64,000 nucleotides of DNA from Aselliscus stoliczkanus (lineage: Eukaryota; Chordata; Mammalia; Chiroptera; Hipposideridae), in NCBI GenBank assembly GCA_033961575.1, contig CM066734.1, forward strand, positions 80,498,501 through 80,562,500, read 5' to 3'. The notes beneath the pieces were generated by a model, which was given only the letters and a program-made list of their open reading frames with translations, searched no databases and was not told the DNA's origin. Numbering within the stretch: the first letter of the stretch is position 1; the number at the start of each line of letters is the position of its first letter. This document shows positions 32,770-43,480 of this stretch, piece after piece. Position numbers and translations under genes: made by a program.

Positions 32770-33515
32770 TGAGAAATACCTACAGCTAAAAACATATCCC
32801 ATGGTGAAAAACTAGATGTTTTATTCTTCACATTTAAAATAAAGTATGTATGCTTACCTTAAATATTACCAATAAATAGGATAAAGAAGATCAAAGTCAA
32901 CGTCATAAGACATGTAACATAGACTACAGACTGGAAAGCAAGAAACAATAGTGACTTATTTTTAGACCACACGATCACCTTTGTAGAGAATCTTAATGAA
33001 TCCACAAAAATAGCTATGGAGCAAAAAGGATGAATAGAGTTAAGTTCACAAAATACACAATCATTACATGAGTCAATTTTATTTCTATATGCTAAGCAGC
33101 AAAAAATTAAAATTTAAAAAATCATTTACAATAGTATAAAAAATGAAATAATCAGTGATTAACTTAACAAAGTATATATAAAACATATATGCTACAAAAC
33201 ATCATGTAGAGAAGTTAAGGAAGACCTAAATAAAGGAAGAGATGCTGTGTTCATGATCAGAAGGATACAATTTAAAAGAGACAAATTCTTATTAAACTGA
33301 TCTATTATGCCAACACAATCCCAATCAAAATCCAGTAAGGTTGTTGTAAAAACAGACAAAGTTTCTAAATGTATGTGGAAATCAACATTATATGACATAG
33401 TCAATGGAAATTTTAAAAAAAGAACAAATATGGAGGAATAGCAGAACCAGATTTCAAGGTTTAGCATACAGCTGCAATCATCAGGCAAGTATTGGCATTA
33501 ACATAAACATGTTGA

Positions 33516-33632
33516 CCTGGGCCGGCTGAGTGGCGTGGTGGTTAAGTGCTGGCTTGGGAAGCCAGTGGCCCCGGTTCGGGTCCCACATATGAGGGCCAGT
33601 GACACTGCCCTCAAAAAACAAAACAAAACAAA
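33516..33632 (+). mobile_element. Short tRNA-derived SINE (class A)
   Basis: Head GGCCGGCTGAGTGGCGTGG, the GCTGGCTTGGGAAGCCAG arm, GGTTCGGGTCCCAC and a (CAAAA)n tail. An imperfect TSD AAACATGTTGA / AAACGTGTTGA lies at 33505-33515 and 33633-33643. Confidence 0.92.
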
Positions 33633-34350
33633 AAACGTGTTGAACAATAATAGTACAGAAGACAACGTCTAGAAAGAGAACACATGCACAGTCAACCAGT
33701 TTTTGACAAACATCCTAAAGTAATTCAAGAAGTTACCAATAATCTTATAAAAAAATGGTGCTGAAAAGTTGGCTACTTACATTTTCAAAAGGGATATAAA
33801 TCTTTATATCATACATGAAATTTAACATTAGAAGGATTATAAAAATAAAAATAAGTGTTTAAATTCTAAAACTTCTAGAAGAAATCATTAAAAACTTCTT
33901 TAAAACCTTGGGTTAGTCAAATAGTTGCTAGGCCACAAAAAACATAAGTTATAAAAGACAAAAACAAATAAACAGGATTCCTTCAAAATTATAAATGTTT
34001 TCTCTTAAGAAAATGAAAATGCCAGACATAAATGTATAGGAAATATTTGGGAAACATCTATTTCAAAAGATTTGCATCTATAATACGCTGATTTTATAAG
34101 TAAAAAATCAGAATACAGACAATCCAATTTAAACATAGGCAAAAGACTTAAACAGACCCTTTTTCAAAGACGCACATTTATAGATTCTCACTATCATTAG
34201 GGAATTCCAAATAAAAACTCCAGAGATACCACTACATGTCCACTGGGGTGACTAAAATTAAGAAGACTGTGATACCAAGTGTTGGCAAGTTTTGGAGTAA
34301 AATGAACTTTCAAATATTGATAAAAATGCAACAGTGAAACTTTACTGTAC

Positions 34351-34849
34351 CTAAATTACACCATGATAAAACAGAAAAAAAAATTAATTGTGTTAGAAAA
34401 CAAGATAGATAATACCCCCCCAAAAGTAGAGAGAACACAATCTCTAAATAAAACATTTTACTTTAAATAAACTTAGCTTAATTAAACACTTACTGTATTA
34501 TTCCTTTAAAAATTTAGTCTTTTACAAGAGCCACTAAAAACTTGATCATCAATGCATTTCTGGGAAAAGTGTTCTAAAACCCATTTTCATTAATGCCTTT
34601 TGAGTTTTGCACTCCCTCTCTGGGACCACACTCCCTCCTGTGAGCTGGGCTGCCCAGGTTTTCTTGGAACTCTGGGACAACTCTTTCTAGGCAGCAGCCT
34701 GGGTCCTATTAATTCTGATCCCAAGTCATGTTTTCTTAATATTCCATAAATAGGGGCCAGGTTGACAATAAGATACTGATAACTCTCAACAGATAAATGT
34801 GTCTCCATAGGCTATCTAAATTCACAAATTTTATATAAGTTATATTTAT
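34351..34849. other. Unassigned sequence
   Basis: Nothing recognisable. Confidence 0.5.
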
Positions 34850-34985
34850 ATAATACATTAAAGTTTACAAAATACTTTCACCAGAATTGTTGCATTTGAT
34901 CCTTATAACCCTGTGAAACAAATGTCAAGCAATAGCATTATCTTCATTTCAGAAATGACACAGCAGAGACTCATAAAGAATTATA
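34850..34985 (-). mobile_element. MIR SINE fragment
   Basis: Antisense MIR order: TTTACAAAATACTTTCACC, TTTGATCCTTATAACCCTGTG and TTCATTTCAGAAATGACACAG. Confidence 0.65.
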
Positions 34986-35979
34986 AGAGAATTTTTTTCT
35001 ACAGAAATATTGTAGTTTCCCTAAACTGATGATATTTCAGTGATTGCCTGCAACTCTTGTTGAAGGGTGATATTTAGGGGCAACCTGTCAAATGGTTTTA
35101 AATTCCATTTCATAGACAAACATGCATATTCTCTTCTTATACTTAAGGCAGACTAAATAATAGATACATATTATTTGACAGTGTTTTTGTCAAAGGTCTA
35201 AGTTGCAGATATGAATAAAAATCTTACAAATAAATAATGCCTTTATATTAAAAATGATTAGGCTATGATTTCCCCATTTTTCCTAAACTCACTAGCACAA
35301 CAGCAAGAACTCAGGAGATAGATGTAAGATTTAGCAGTTCAGAAAGTTATATCTAAAAAAATTATAGCATATCAGACTATGCTAATTTTATGACTGTGTT
35401 CATTTCCTAAGTGACAGATATTATGAAAGTACTGACAGAATAGACTGTGATTATGACAACAATGATTTTAATGGAAAAAAAGGTCAGCAGCTGAATAAAA
35501 GCACAATGCGAGTGGAGAGTGATGCCAGAACTGATACCCACTCTGCCATGAGGATGGATTGTCTAATGAGGGGGCCAGACAAGAGAAAGCAGGGTGTTCT
35601 AGTCTAGACTCTCCACCGACCTCTCTTACCACCACTCTAAATAAGGCAATATTCAACTGCCACACCACTTTAATGTTCAGTTATAAAAATCAAGTAATTT
35701 ATCTGGCTAGAATATCATTTGATTCCTGAATCACTCTACAAACTTGACACCCACTAAGGTATTGTGTTTGGATTTCACTCAGTTTGTAAATTTGCAGAAA
35801 AAAGTTAAAAAAAAAAGTTTCTCAATAACTTCTAGCACTTTTTTGTTCTTGTTCTTCCCTACACAAAATATATAACGCAGTCCCTGTTTTATAGGATAGA
35901 CGTTCAAATATTCAAACAAAACAGGTCTGTCCAGCCTTCTGTTCATCCTTATCATGTAATACTAGAGGTTAATGGACTC
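34986..35979. other. Unassigned sequence
   Basis: Nothing recognisable. A minus-strand 66-codon frame at 35468-35668 has no support. Confidence 0.5.
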
Positions 35980-37240
35980 TTGGTAATAAAATCCGATGAC
36001 CTTCTCGTTAAACATATCCTTTGGTTTCCCTGGCAGTTGTTGGATCATTATTGGCTTTGATTCTAGAAACTTTCTCTTCCTTTGACTTCTGGGACACTAT
36101 TACCTTCTTCTGCCTCTTATGAAACTGCTGTCTGCCTTCTCCAGCTCCCAAAATAAAGGTAAGCTCAAACAGCCTCTTTCCCTTCGTTTATATTTTGTTC
36201 CAGCCCCTTCCTCTCTACTACCCTGGAAGTATTCTTATTTCTTAAAGCACTGTCTACACATTGTAGGTATCACATAATATGTATCAATAACCCAGTCATA
36301 TTTTCTTAATTCTAGTCCTACATTTTACCTACAGCTCCCTATATGTCTCAATATCAACATACTTCCAAATCTATAAATGTAACATATCAAAAACAGAAGT
36401 TATAATTTTCCTTCTCATGTATATCCATAAATCACTTTGCCAAATTTCTTGTCATCCTGGCTCAAAACCTTGATTTGTTTCTTTCTTTACTTGCTGCTTT
36501 CAGTGAATTCATATGTTCTGTCAATCTGATTCCCTCAATATCTTTTGCAATTGTACCATCTCTCCATTTTGACAATGGCTACTCTCCCTTAATGCTACAT
36601 AAAAACCTGTCTCCAATTTTGTTCAGAGTTCCTAAAATAATCTTACTGACACACAAATTTTCTCCGTCATTTTGATACATATATATTTTCAATCCTCCAT
36701 CCATTGCCTGCAGGATTCAAAGTAAAGCACACACTGTCTGCTATGGCCACAACCTATGATATTTTTTTGCCATTTCTTATATAAGCCTTTTGCTCTAATT
36801 AAAATGCACCATCTACATATCCTCTTGAATATTTTTTACTTCTCAATTTCTCTGACTTCTTTATAGTTCTTTTTTTTGTTTTCTAGAATAATTCCACTAT
36901 GTTTTCCTCTTGCATATACCAAATCTTTCTCTTTGCTCACAAATGTCATCTTCACATTAATGCCTTTTTATATTCTTCAGATGGACCTAGTCTTTTTTTT
37001 TTTTTTTTTACTTTATTTTATTTTATTTATTTTTTTATTGTTTTTTGAGGGCAGTGTCACTGCCCTCATATGTGGGACCGAACCGGGGCTGCTGGCTTCC
37101 CAAGCCAGCACTTAACCACCGCGCCCGACTCAGCCAGTCCGGACCTAGTCTTTTTGAATGCTAATATCCCAAAGTATTTTATTTATAAATCTCTTTTGGC
37201 TTGATTACTATTTTTTGATACTTTTGTAAACCTCTTTTAC
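35980..37240 (+). mobile_element. L2 LINE ORF2 fragment, interrupted by a SINE
   Basis: Decayed sense L2 ORF2. From about 36300 the order CCTACAGCTCC, CATATCAAAAACAGAAG, GTCATCCTGGCTC, GATTCAAAGTAAAGCACACAC and CTTTGCTCACAAATGTC follows the second half of the L2 reverse transcriptase ORF and its C-terminal region. A class A SINE interrupts it at 36998-37140. No frame is intact. Confidence 0.6.
36998..37140 (-). mobile_element. Short tRNA-derived SINE (class A)
   Basis: Antisense copy: T-run and TTTTA-rich tail, GAGGGCAGTGTCACTGCCC, CATATGTGGGACCGAACC, GCTGGCTTCCCAAGCCAGC, and a head ending CTCAGCCAGTCC. The perfect 15-bp TSD GGACCTAGTCTTTTT lies at 36983-36997 and 37141-37155. Confidence 0.94.
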
Positions 37241-38569
37241 TAAAGTATGGTTCATCTTTCAGTGAGTTTCAGAAACAGTCATTTTTCAACTATGTTTCTA
37301 TGTTTAAAGGCAAAAAAAAAAAAGTATGTCTCAATGGATATCTCATGCCCTTATCAAAAAAGAGGAAGGAAGAAAGGAAGGAAGGAAGGAAGGAAGGAAG
37401 GAAACACTAACAAAAATTATCTCCCATGTCAAACCATTTAAAGAAACTTCTAGAAGTACCTACACTTTTGTCACCAGTTTTGAGTCCTTTGTTCTTATGG
37501 AAATCTACTCCCTACTGAGATTAAAATAAACAAAAATAACCAGTGTCACTCCTAGTCTGGAAGGGATGACTGAACACAGGCATCACCTGGCCTTTCTCTG
37601 TGAACCCTGCTGAAGTATATAAGAGTGCTGAGGATATGAAACAATGAGGACATTGTTAGGTAAGATACTTTGAGGAAGAAAATTGAGAAAGAGAGAAATA
37701 GATGAGATGGTTTTGATAAATAATCTGAGAAGAAAAAAAAAGAATACATAGAAGAGAAGGCAGTAGTAAAAGCAGGAGTCGTTTTTCAAACAAGAGTTTT
37801 GGAGAGAATTCTACTGCAGGATCTTTAGAATCAAAAAGTTGAAAGGGAAAGTGGAGAAACATCTATGTGAATAATTGAGGGACAGCTATAAAGAGGACAT
37901 TTCCATGTATGCTCCCTAGTTTCCTTCACCTCCCATACATGCAAAAACCTGGCAACTGTGATGTTTTCATCACAATAAACTTGATTCAGAGAATGCGTTT
38001 TTAAAAAGATTTCATAATTAAGGATGTAAGAGAATTTACAGGTATTACAAAGAAGGCATAAGCTTCCTGCCTTATTAAGGATACATCAAGGCTTTTTGAA
38101 ATTCCAAAAAAATTAAAAACTGTCTTATAAAACCGATTTACACACTAGTGCAGCACTTTTACTTTAATTACCTGAATCTTACATATTAAAACATTGCCAA
38201 AAATATGACCCATTCGAAGAAAAGCCATATGAAAGTAGAAAACCACATAAGGAACAAAAGAAAACACACACATTTTCTTTTCAAGTACAAAGAACATTTG
38301 GAAATTAAAATTGAGAACACATTTCAGAAAGCTGACCAAAAGTGAGTAAAAGTAAAGAAAACCAGAGGATTGATCTAAGCATCCCAAGATTTTAATAATA
38401 GGAGTTTCTGAAGGAGAAAACAAATAAAATAGTGGGAGAGAAATTACCAAAGAAGTGCAATATCATTCCACAGAACCGAAAACAACATGTTTTCAATATT
38501 AACAGTATCTGCTGAGTGCTCAATTTAATGAATTTAAAAAAGTCTCATGCTGAGACAGAATATGATGAA
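37241..38569. other. Unassigned sequence with GAAG microsatellite
   Basis: A GAAG repeat occupies 37361-37404. The remainder holds no supported gene. Several overlapping T-rich minus-strand frames near 37550-37860 arise from purine-rich sequence. Confidence 0.5.
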
Positions 38570-38840
38570 ATTTTGAAGCACTGAGGATATAAAGAAAAGA
38601 TTCTAAAATTTTCCAGAGAAGGAAACAATCCAAGTTTCATCAAAATACTCAGAATCAGGTGGCCTCAGACTCCTGAGCTGCAAGACTAATGGCTATGACA
38701 GAGCAAAGCATTGGGATGCTGCCAAGAGGTAATTTTCAAGAAACTATTCTATGCCCAGTCAAAAAGTATGGGGATAAAATATTTAAATTCTAATATGAAA
38801 GGTCTTTATACTTTTACCATTCATATACCCATCATTAAAA
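38570..38840 (+). mobile_element. Possible L1/HAL1-like remnant
   Basis: AAGATTCTAAAATTTTCCAG, then GCCTCAGACTCCTGAGCTGC, and TTTTCAAGAAACTATTCTAT with GCCCAGTC resemble a widespread old mammalian LINE-associated segment. Family identity is uncertain. Confidence 0.4.
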
Positions 38841-38849
38841 TGCTGAAAC

Positions 38850-39003
38850 TGGCTAGCCAAGTGGCTCAGTTGGTTAAGCGCTCGCTCAAGAGTGAGAGAT
38901 GAGCTCTGAGCAACAGCAGTTCAATGCCCAGCCCAAGCTGAGCTGCCATTAAGCTGCCAACAGGTGGCAGGATGGCTCAGCTAAAAAAAAAAGAAAAAAA
39001 ACC
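38850..39003 (+). mobile_element. Medium tRNA-derived SINE (class B)
   Basis: A tRNA-like head GGCTAGCCAAGTGGCTCAGT with GTTGGTTAAGCGCTCGCTC, then AGCAACAGCAGTTCAATGCC, GAGCTGCCATTAAGCTGCC, AACAGGTGGCAGGATGGC and an A-tail. A short duplication GCTGAAA lies at 38842-38848 and 39004-39010. Other copies are at 50288 and 51141. Confidence 0.88.
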
Positions 39004-39118
39004 GCTGAAAGTACATTCAAGTACAATAAGATAAAGGAAACTGTGGCAAAATGTTAGTTACACAATTAATACCTAAACTTTGATTACAATTGAGCCCAGA
39101 TACTAATCTAATACACAT

Positions 39119-39590
39119 ATCCCAGTTGCCTATTGCTTCCTAACAAACCACTCTAAAACTTAATGCTATAAAACAACTATTTTATTACGCTCATGGATTT
39201 TAAGAGCCATTAATTTGAACAAGCCACAGTGAGAGGGTCTTGTATCTGTTCTACATGATCTGGGGCCTCTTCTAGGAAGACACAATAGCTGGAGGCTGTT
39301 AAGATGAGTGGAGGAGTTTCACTCATATGTTGTTTAATGCTGGCTTTCACCTGAGACGTCAGCAAGGTCTGTTGCCAGAACATCTATACATTTTCAATGC
39401 AGCCTGGGCTTCCCCACATTATGGTAACTGGGTTTAAGGGCAAATGGAACAAAGGAAACAGAAAGATATCGTATTGCCTTTTATGAGCTAGGTTTGGAAC
39501 TTATACAATATCAAATTCTGCTGTAATCACAAGCCCTCCCATGTTCAAAGGAAGAGAACATCTATGGTGTTTATTGATAGGAGTGACCAA
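39119..39590 (-). mobile_element. Old mammalian interspersed repeat, family unresolved
   Basis: TTGCCTATTGCTTCCTAACA, AAACAACTATTTTATTACGC, GGCCTCTTCTAGGAAGAC, GCCTGGGCTTCCCCACATTA and CCTTTTATGAGCTAGG follow a familiar placental dispersed-repeat layout. I cannot name the family with confidence and the strand is uncertain. Confidence 0.45.
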
Positions 39591-39829
39591 TGATATGAAA
39601 GTAGATACTTTTCTGTAAAATTTTTGGGAGAGTTCCTTTAAATAAGGGCAGTCATTGGGCAAAGGCCGTTACAGTTATTCCTTTTTTTCTTGTTCTCTAT
39701 CAAGTCTAGAATATGGATCTGATGACTAGAGTAATAGTAACTATTTTAGACCATGAGGTAACATGAAGATGCAAGTGACATCTGCATTCACTTATTTAAC
39801 AACAACAACAAAAATATCTAAGCACGTGT

Positions 39830-41480
39830 TATATGCAAAACCTTATTCTAGCACCAGATACACAAAAAGAACTGAGCAAAGAAGTGACATAATGTATTTG
39901 ATTTTTTAAAGAAAAATTTCATTGATTTTGTGTTGAGAATTGACTGCAGGATGGAAGAAAATGTGCAGAGAGAATTGGTAGACAATGGTGATGTCTTAGA
40001 TTTGGAGTTAGTAGTAGTGGAAGTAGCAAGAAGTATTATAATTATATACAGTTTTGAACAGAAAGCAAAGAGAATTTGTTAAAAAGTTGAATGTGAAAGT
40101 GGGAAAGCAAGAAAAGAGTTAAACATACTTTTTGATTTTTAATATAGGCAACTAAGAATAACAGGGCTGCCATTTTCTGTAGTGGAGAAGATTGCAGGAG
40201 GAACAGAAAATTTTCTAACAAGAAAATTCATACTAGAAAGGATATTTTATATTGGAAAAGTAATTCTCTAACAAGTTCTATATTAGACCTTTTAAATTTG
40301 AAATGCATATTAGATTTCTAAGAGAGATAACAGATTTGTACTTGGGTATTAATCAGGATTTCAGAGCTGGAGTTATAAATAAGGAATTCACTTATATGTG
40401 TTATTTAAACGTAGGAAATAGAATAAATTGTTAAGGGAGTGAATGTAGATAGAAAAGAGTGGATCTAAAGCTATTCCAATATTCCTAAGGTGGGGAAATC
40501 AGAGGAACAAGCAAAGAACACTGAAGAAGAGTAGCATATAAAGTTGAAATAATCGTTGTATCCTTGAAGCCAAGCGAAGAATGTGTTTCAAGGAGGGAGT
40601 AGTAATAAACTTCGTGCAGCACAGATGATTCCTTAAGAAAGAGGAGTGACAAGAGTTTTTTATTATGTTCAATAATATGAAAAGATTATTCAAGACATTA
40701 ACAAAAGCAGTTTCAATGAAGTGAAAAGGGCAAAATCCCGATTAAGATAGATTCAAAAAATTGGAGACAACAAGAAAAAAAATTCAAAAGTTTTGCTGTG
40801 AAAAGTAACAGAAAAAGGGGATGTCATGAGGATTTTTCTGTAGTGAGAAATTATAAACTGTTTCTATGCTGATGGGACTAATTCACAGAAAAATAAAAAG
40901 TAATTATGTGGGAGATGGTACATATGTTGGCACAATACATATAATAATGTCAGCAGTGATGGAATTAATAAAAAAGGGAAGGAGCCAGCCTTGAGAGCAT
41001 GAAAAGTTCATCCAAAGCAACAGGCGGGAGGCCGGATATGTATGAAAGTGGTTGAGTAGGCGAAAGTAAATATTGTAGAACATCTCTTGATTCTTATACC
41101 TCTCAGGAAAATAAAAAAGTAGGGTCATTAACTGAAAAGGATGGAGGAGAAGGTTTTGGGGGAGGAATGAGAACAGGAAACAAAGTATGAATTGTTCATC
41201 TAGGAGGATGAAGGAGTGCATGAAGCTGCAAAATATGATAGAATGGAGGTGGCATCACAATCCAACTTGAGGTTCATGGTCATGTTTTTTTTGTTTTTTT
41301 TTTGAGGGCAGTGTCACTGGCCCTCATATGTGGGAACTGAACCGGGGCCGCTGGCTTCCCAAGCCAGCGCTTAACCACCGCACCACTCAGCCGGCTCATG
41401 GTTTTTGAGTGAGAAAAGTCAGAGTGAGTTTTTCTTTACCCTTGTTCAGCATCATGGATATAATTGGAGCTGTGCATGTG
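39830..41480 (-). mobile_element. L2 LINE ORF2 fragment, interrupted by a SINE
   Basis: The complement of L2 ORF2 runs in consensus order. Landmarks: TCCTTGAAGCCAAGCGAAGA followed by ATGTGTTTCAAGGAGGGAGT (40560-40605), AGCAGTTTCAATGAAGTG (40705), AAAAGTTTTGCTGTGAAAAG (40786), GATGGAGGAGAAGGTTTTGG (41140) and ACTTGAGGTTCATGG (41263). It covers most of the reverse-transcriptase region of this CR1-clade LINE. There are stops in all frames. A SINE cuts it at 41285. Confidence 0.65.
41285..41395 (-). mobile_element. Short tRNA-derived SINE (class A)
   Basis: Antisense class A copy with T-run, GAGGGCAGTGTCACTGGCCC, GAACCGGGGCCGCTGGCTTC, CCAAGCCAGCGCTTAACC and a CTCAGCCGGC end. A short TSD TCATG lies at 41280-41284 and 41396-41400. 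Confidence 0.92.
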
Positions 41481-43160
41481 AGTGCGGTGTGACAACGTAA
41501 AGAGAAATGCAATGAGTTGAACACTGAAGATGGTATGGCAAATGATCTTGACCTATGTGTGTATCAATGACCTCCTGGGAGCTTTATGATGTTGATGTAG
41601 CTGAAAACATAAACTACATTTCCCAGAGGCCCATGGATCAAAGTTCCAGATGCAAATTATGATCTAGAGTAAATCCATTTCTGAGAGAATTTAGAACATT
41701 CTTTCTGCTGCTTTTGTCTGTTTTCTGCTTGCAGGTAAGGTTATGGACTTTAGGGATTTTCAGCAGCAACATTGTAGGGTTTAGGTAGGGTTGAGAGGAA
41801 CTTTCAGCAGATATGGTGGCCAGACTTCGTGTCAATGTACCTGCTTAACAAATTTGTATGTGTATTGAGCAGTATCTGGGATAGCCGAAGAGCTTTCTTG
41901 ACCTTGGATTCCTAAACTTTTGTTAAAAATCACAGTTTATGTTCTTAAACTACATAATCCAATGTTACCTCCCAATTCCCTCCTTTCCTGATTGTATAAT
42001 AGAAGAGTATTAGTAGGTCTCCAGCGGATTAGTACATTATGACTTTCTAGTAAGAACCACTGCACAGTGCCTGTGTACACTGAGGGTGACCTCATATACT
42101 AGCTGCCCAGAACAGTTCTGTGTTGCAGATCATTGTATTATCATTAGCACCTCAGTTTACTCTGTAAACTGTTCTGATAAAAATGATAAAATTTATAGTT
42201 CCTGCAACCCTTTTGAAGCCCAGGACTAGACAACATGAATAATGTTTGAATCAATGCCACAAGTCAAGAAGAATTTGAAGATACATTTTAGATATAAAGC
42301 GCCCAATAAAAATAAAGTTGACACTAGTGTTCCTATATTTTTGCAGATTTTCTCATTGATTTTGTAAGCTTCTTGAGTAAAAAATAATATAAATTTATGT
42401 TCTATATAATTTGTGATTGATAACATTGGCAATTGTTTGATTAAATAGAACATTTGTGAACTTTTACTATATTTGAGGATTATTTCATTTTGGGAATCTT
42501 AGTGGATGAAAAAAATCATATCAAAAGCCAGACATCTTTTTCAGCCTTCCTTATTGATAGGTTGAGGTGAATGATTCAGGCTTTACTAATCAGCTGCATC
42601 TACTTAAGACCATTAAATCTTAGGTGAGTTGAATAAAGAAATAAATAACTCATTGAATACATTCCAAGGAGAATGGCACCGGCTTCAAAAGTTTTCAGAA
42701 ACATTGATGACATTGCACTGGACAAGATTGGTTTTGGGAGTTCTTTCCTAACTCTACAGAATATAAATCTGTTTATCTGTCCAGTTAGTTTAGAAATATA
42801 CATTTCCTTTAGCTTAAAGTAGTCAGAATTGTTTTCTGTTTTAGCAACAGAGAATGATGTAACTTTTATGACAACTATAATAAATATCTGTGGTAACTTT
42901 TTTTACTTCTGTTTTCTAAAAATAAATGAGATAGACTGCAAAATGGTCTGACAGAAAGGGAGAAGAAAAATACAGTCAAGGTCAAATTTGAAATTTGGAA
43001 ACAAATTTTTAAAGAAAGTAATCAAGCAGGTAACAGTACCAAATAGTATATTGTAATTTAGAGTAGTGTATTATTTATTACTTATTGATATCACTACTTA
43101 TCAGATAAGCTTTCCCAACTCCAGACATCTGAAGAACAGCATTTGTTTATATAGTGATTG
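41481..43160. other. Unassigned sequence
   Basis: No supported gene. Parts at 41580-41830 and 42540-42620 have the mixed composition of very old repeats, without a family I can name. Confidence 0.45.
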
Positions 43161-43162
43161 GT

Positions 43163-43256
43163 TGGGCTGGCCGAGTGGCGTGGTGGTTAAGCGCTGGCTT
43201 CCCCAGTTCGGGTCCCACATACGAGGGCCAGTGACACTGTCCTCAAAAAAAAAAAA
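43163..43256 (+). mobile_element. Short SINE (class A) with internal deletion
   Basis: A class A copy that lacks the second half of the anticodon-arm palindrome: GCGCTGGCTTCCCCAGTTCG joins the first arm directly to the B-box region. This removes roughly a dozen bases. It ends in an A-run followed by a short AT repeat. Confidence 0.88.
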
Positions 43257-43344
43257 ATATATATATATATTGAATGATTAATTGTAACATCTTATAGGGC
43301 AAAGAAGATAAGTTTTTAAATCACATTTTCATTTTAATTTGAAA

Positions 43345-43480
43345 CTCCTCCACCAACTAGGTTTTTCCAAGGGATCTGCCTCTCTGAACTTCCGTTTTCT
43401 TTTTTACTAAGTATTGTAATAACACTCACTGCAAATAAAATAATGAGATTAACTGAGGCATGTTCTTAATCTATATAGTG
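43345..43480 (+). mobile_element. MIR SINE fragment
   Basis: AAGGGATCTGCCTCTCTGAA, CTTCCGTTTTCTTTTTTACT and TTGTAATAACACTCACTGC follow the sense MIR core and central region. Confidence 0.6.

Larger units (their letters stand above)
32455..34350 (+). mobile_element. L1 ORF2 fragment, interrupted by a SINE
   Basis: Sense L1 ORF2 in order: GACCAAGAAGGGTTTATTTC, GATGCAGAAAAAGCTTTTGA (reverse-transcriptase region), AATCCCAATCAAAATCCAGT, AAAAGACTTAAACAGACCC and CAAGTGTTGGCAAGTTTTGG. All frames are broken. A class A SINE splits it at 33516-33632. A local duplication with an inverted repeat lies at 32721-32769. Confidence 0.85.
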
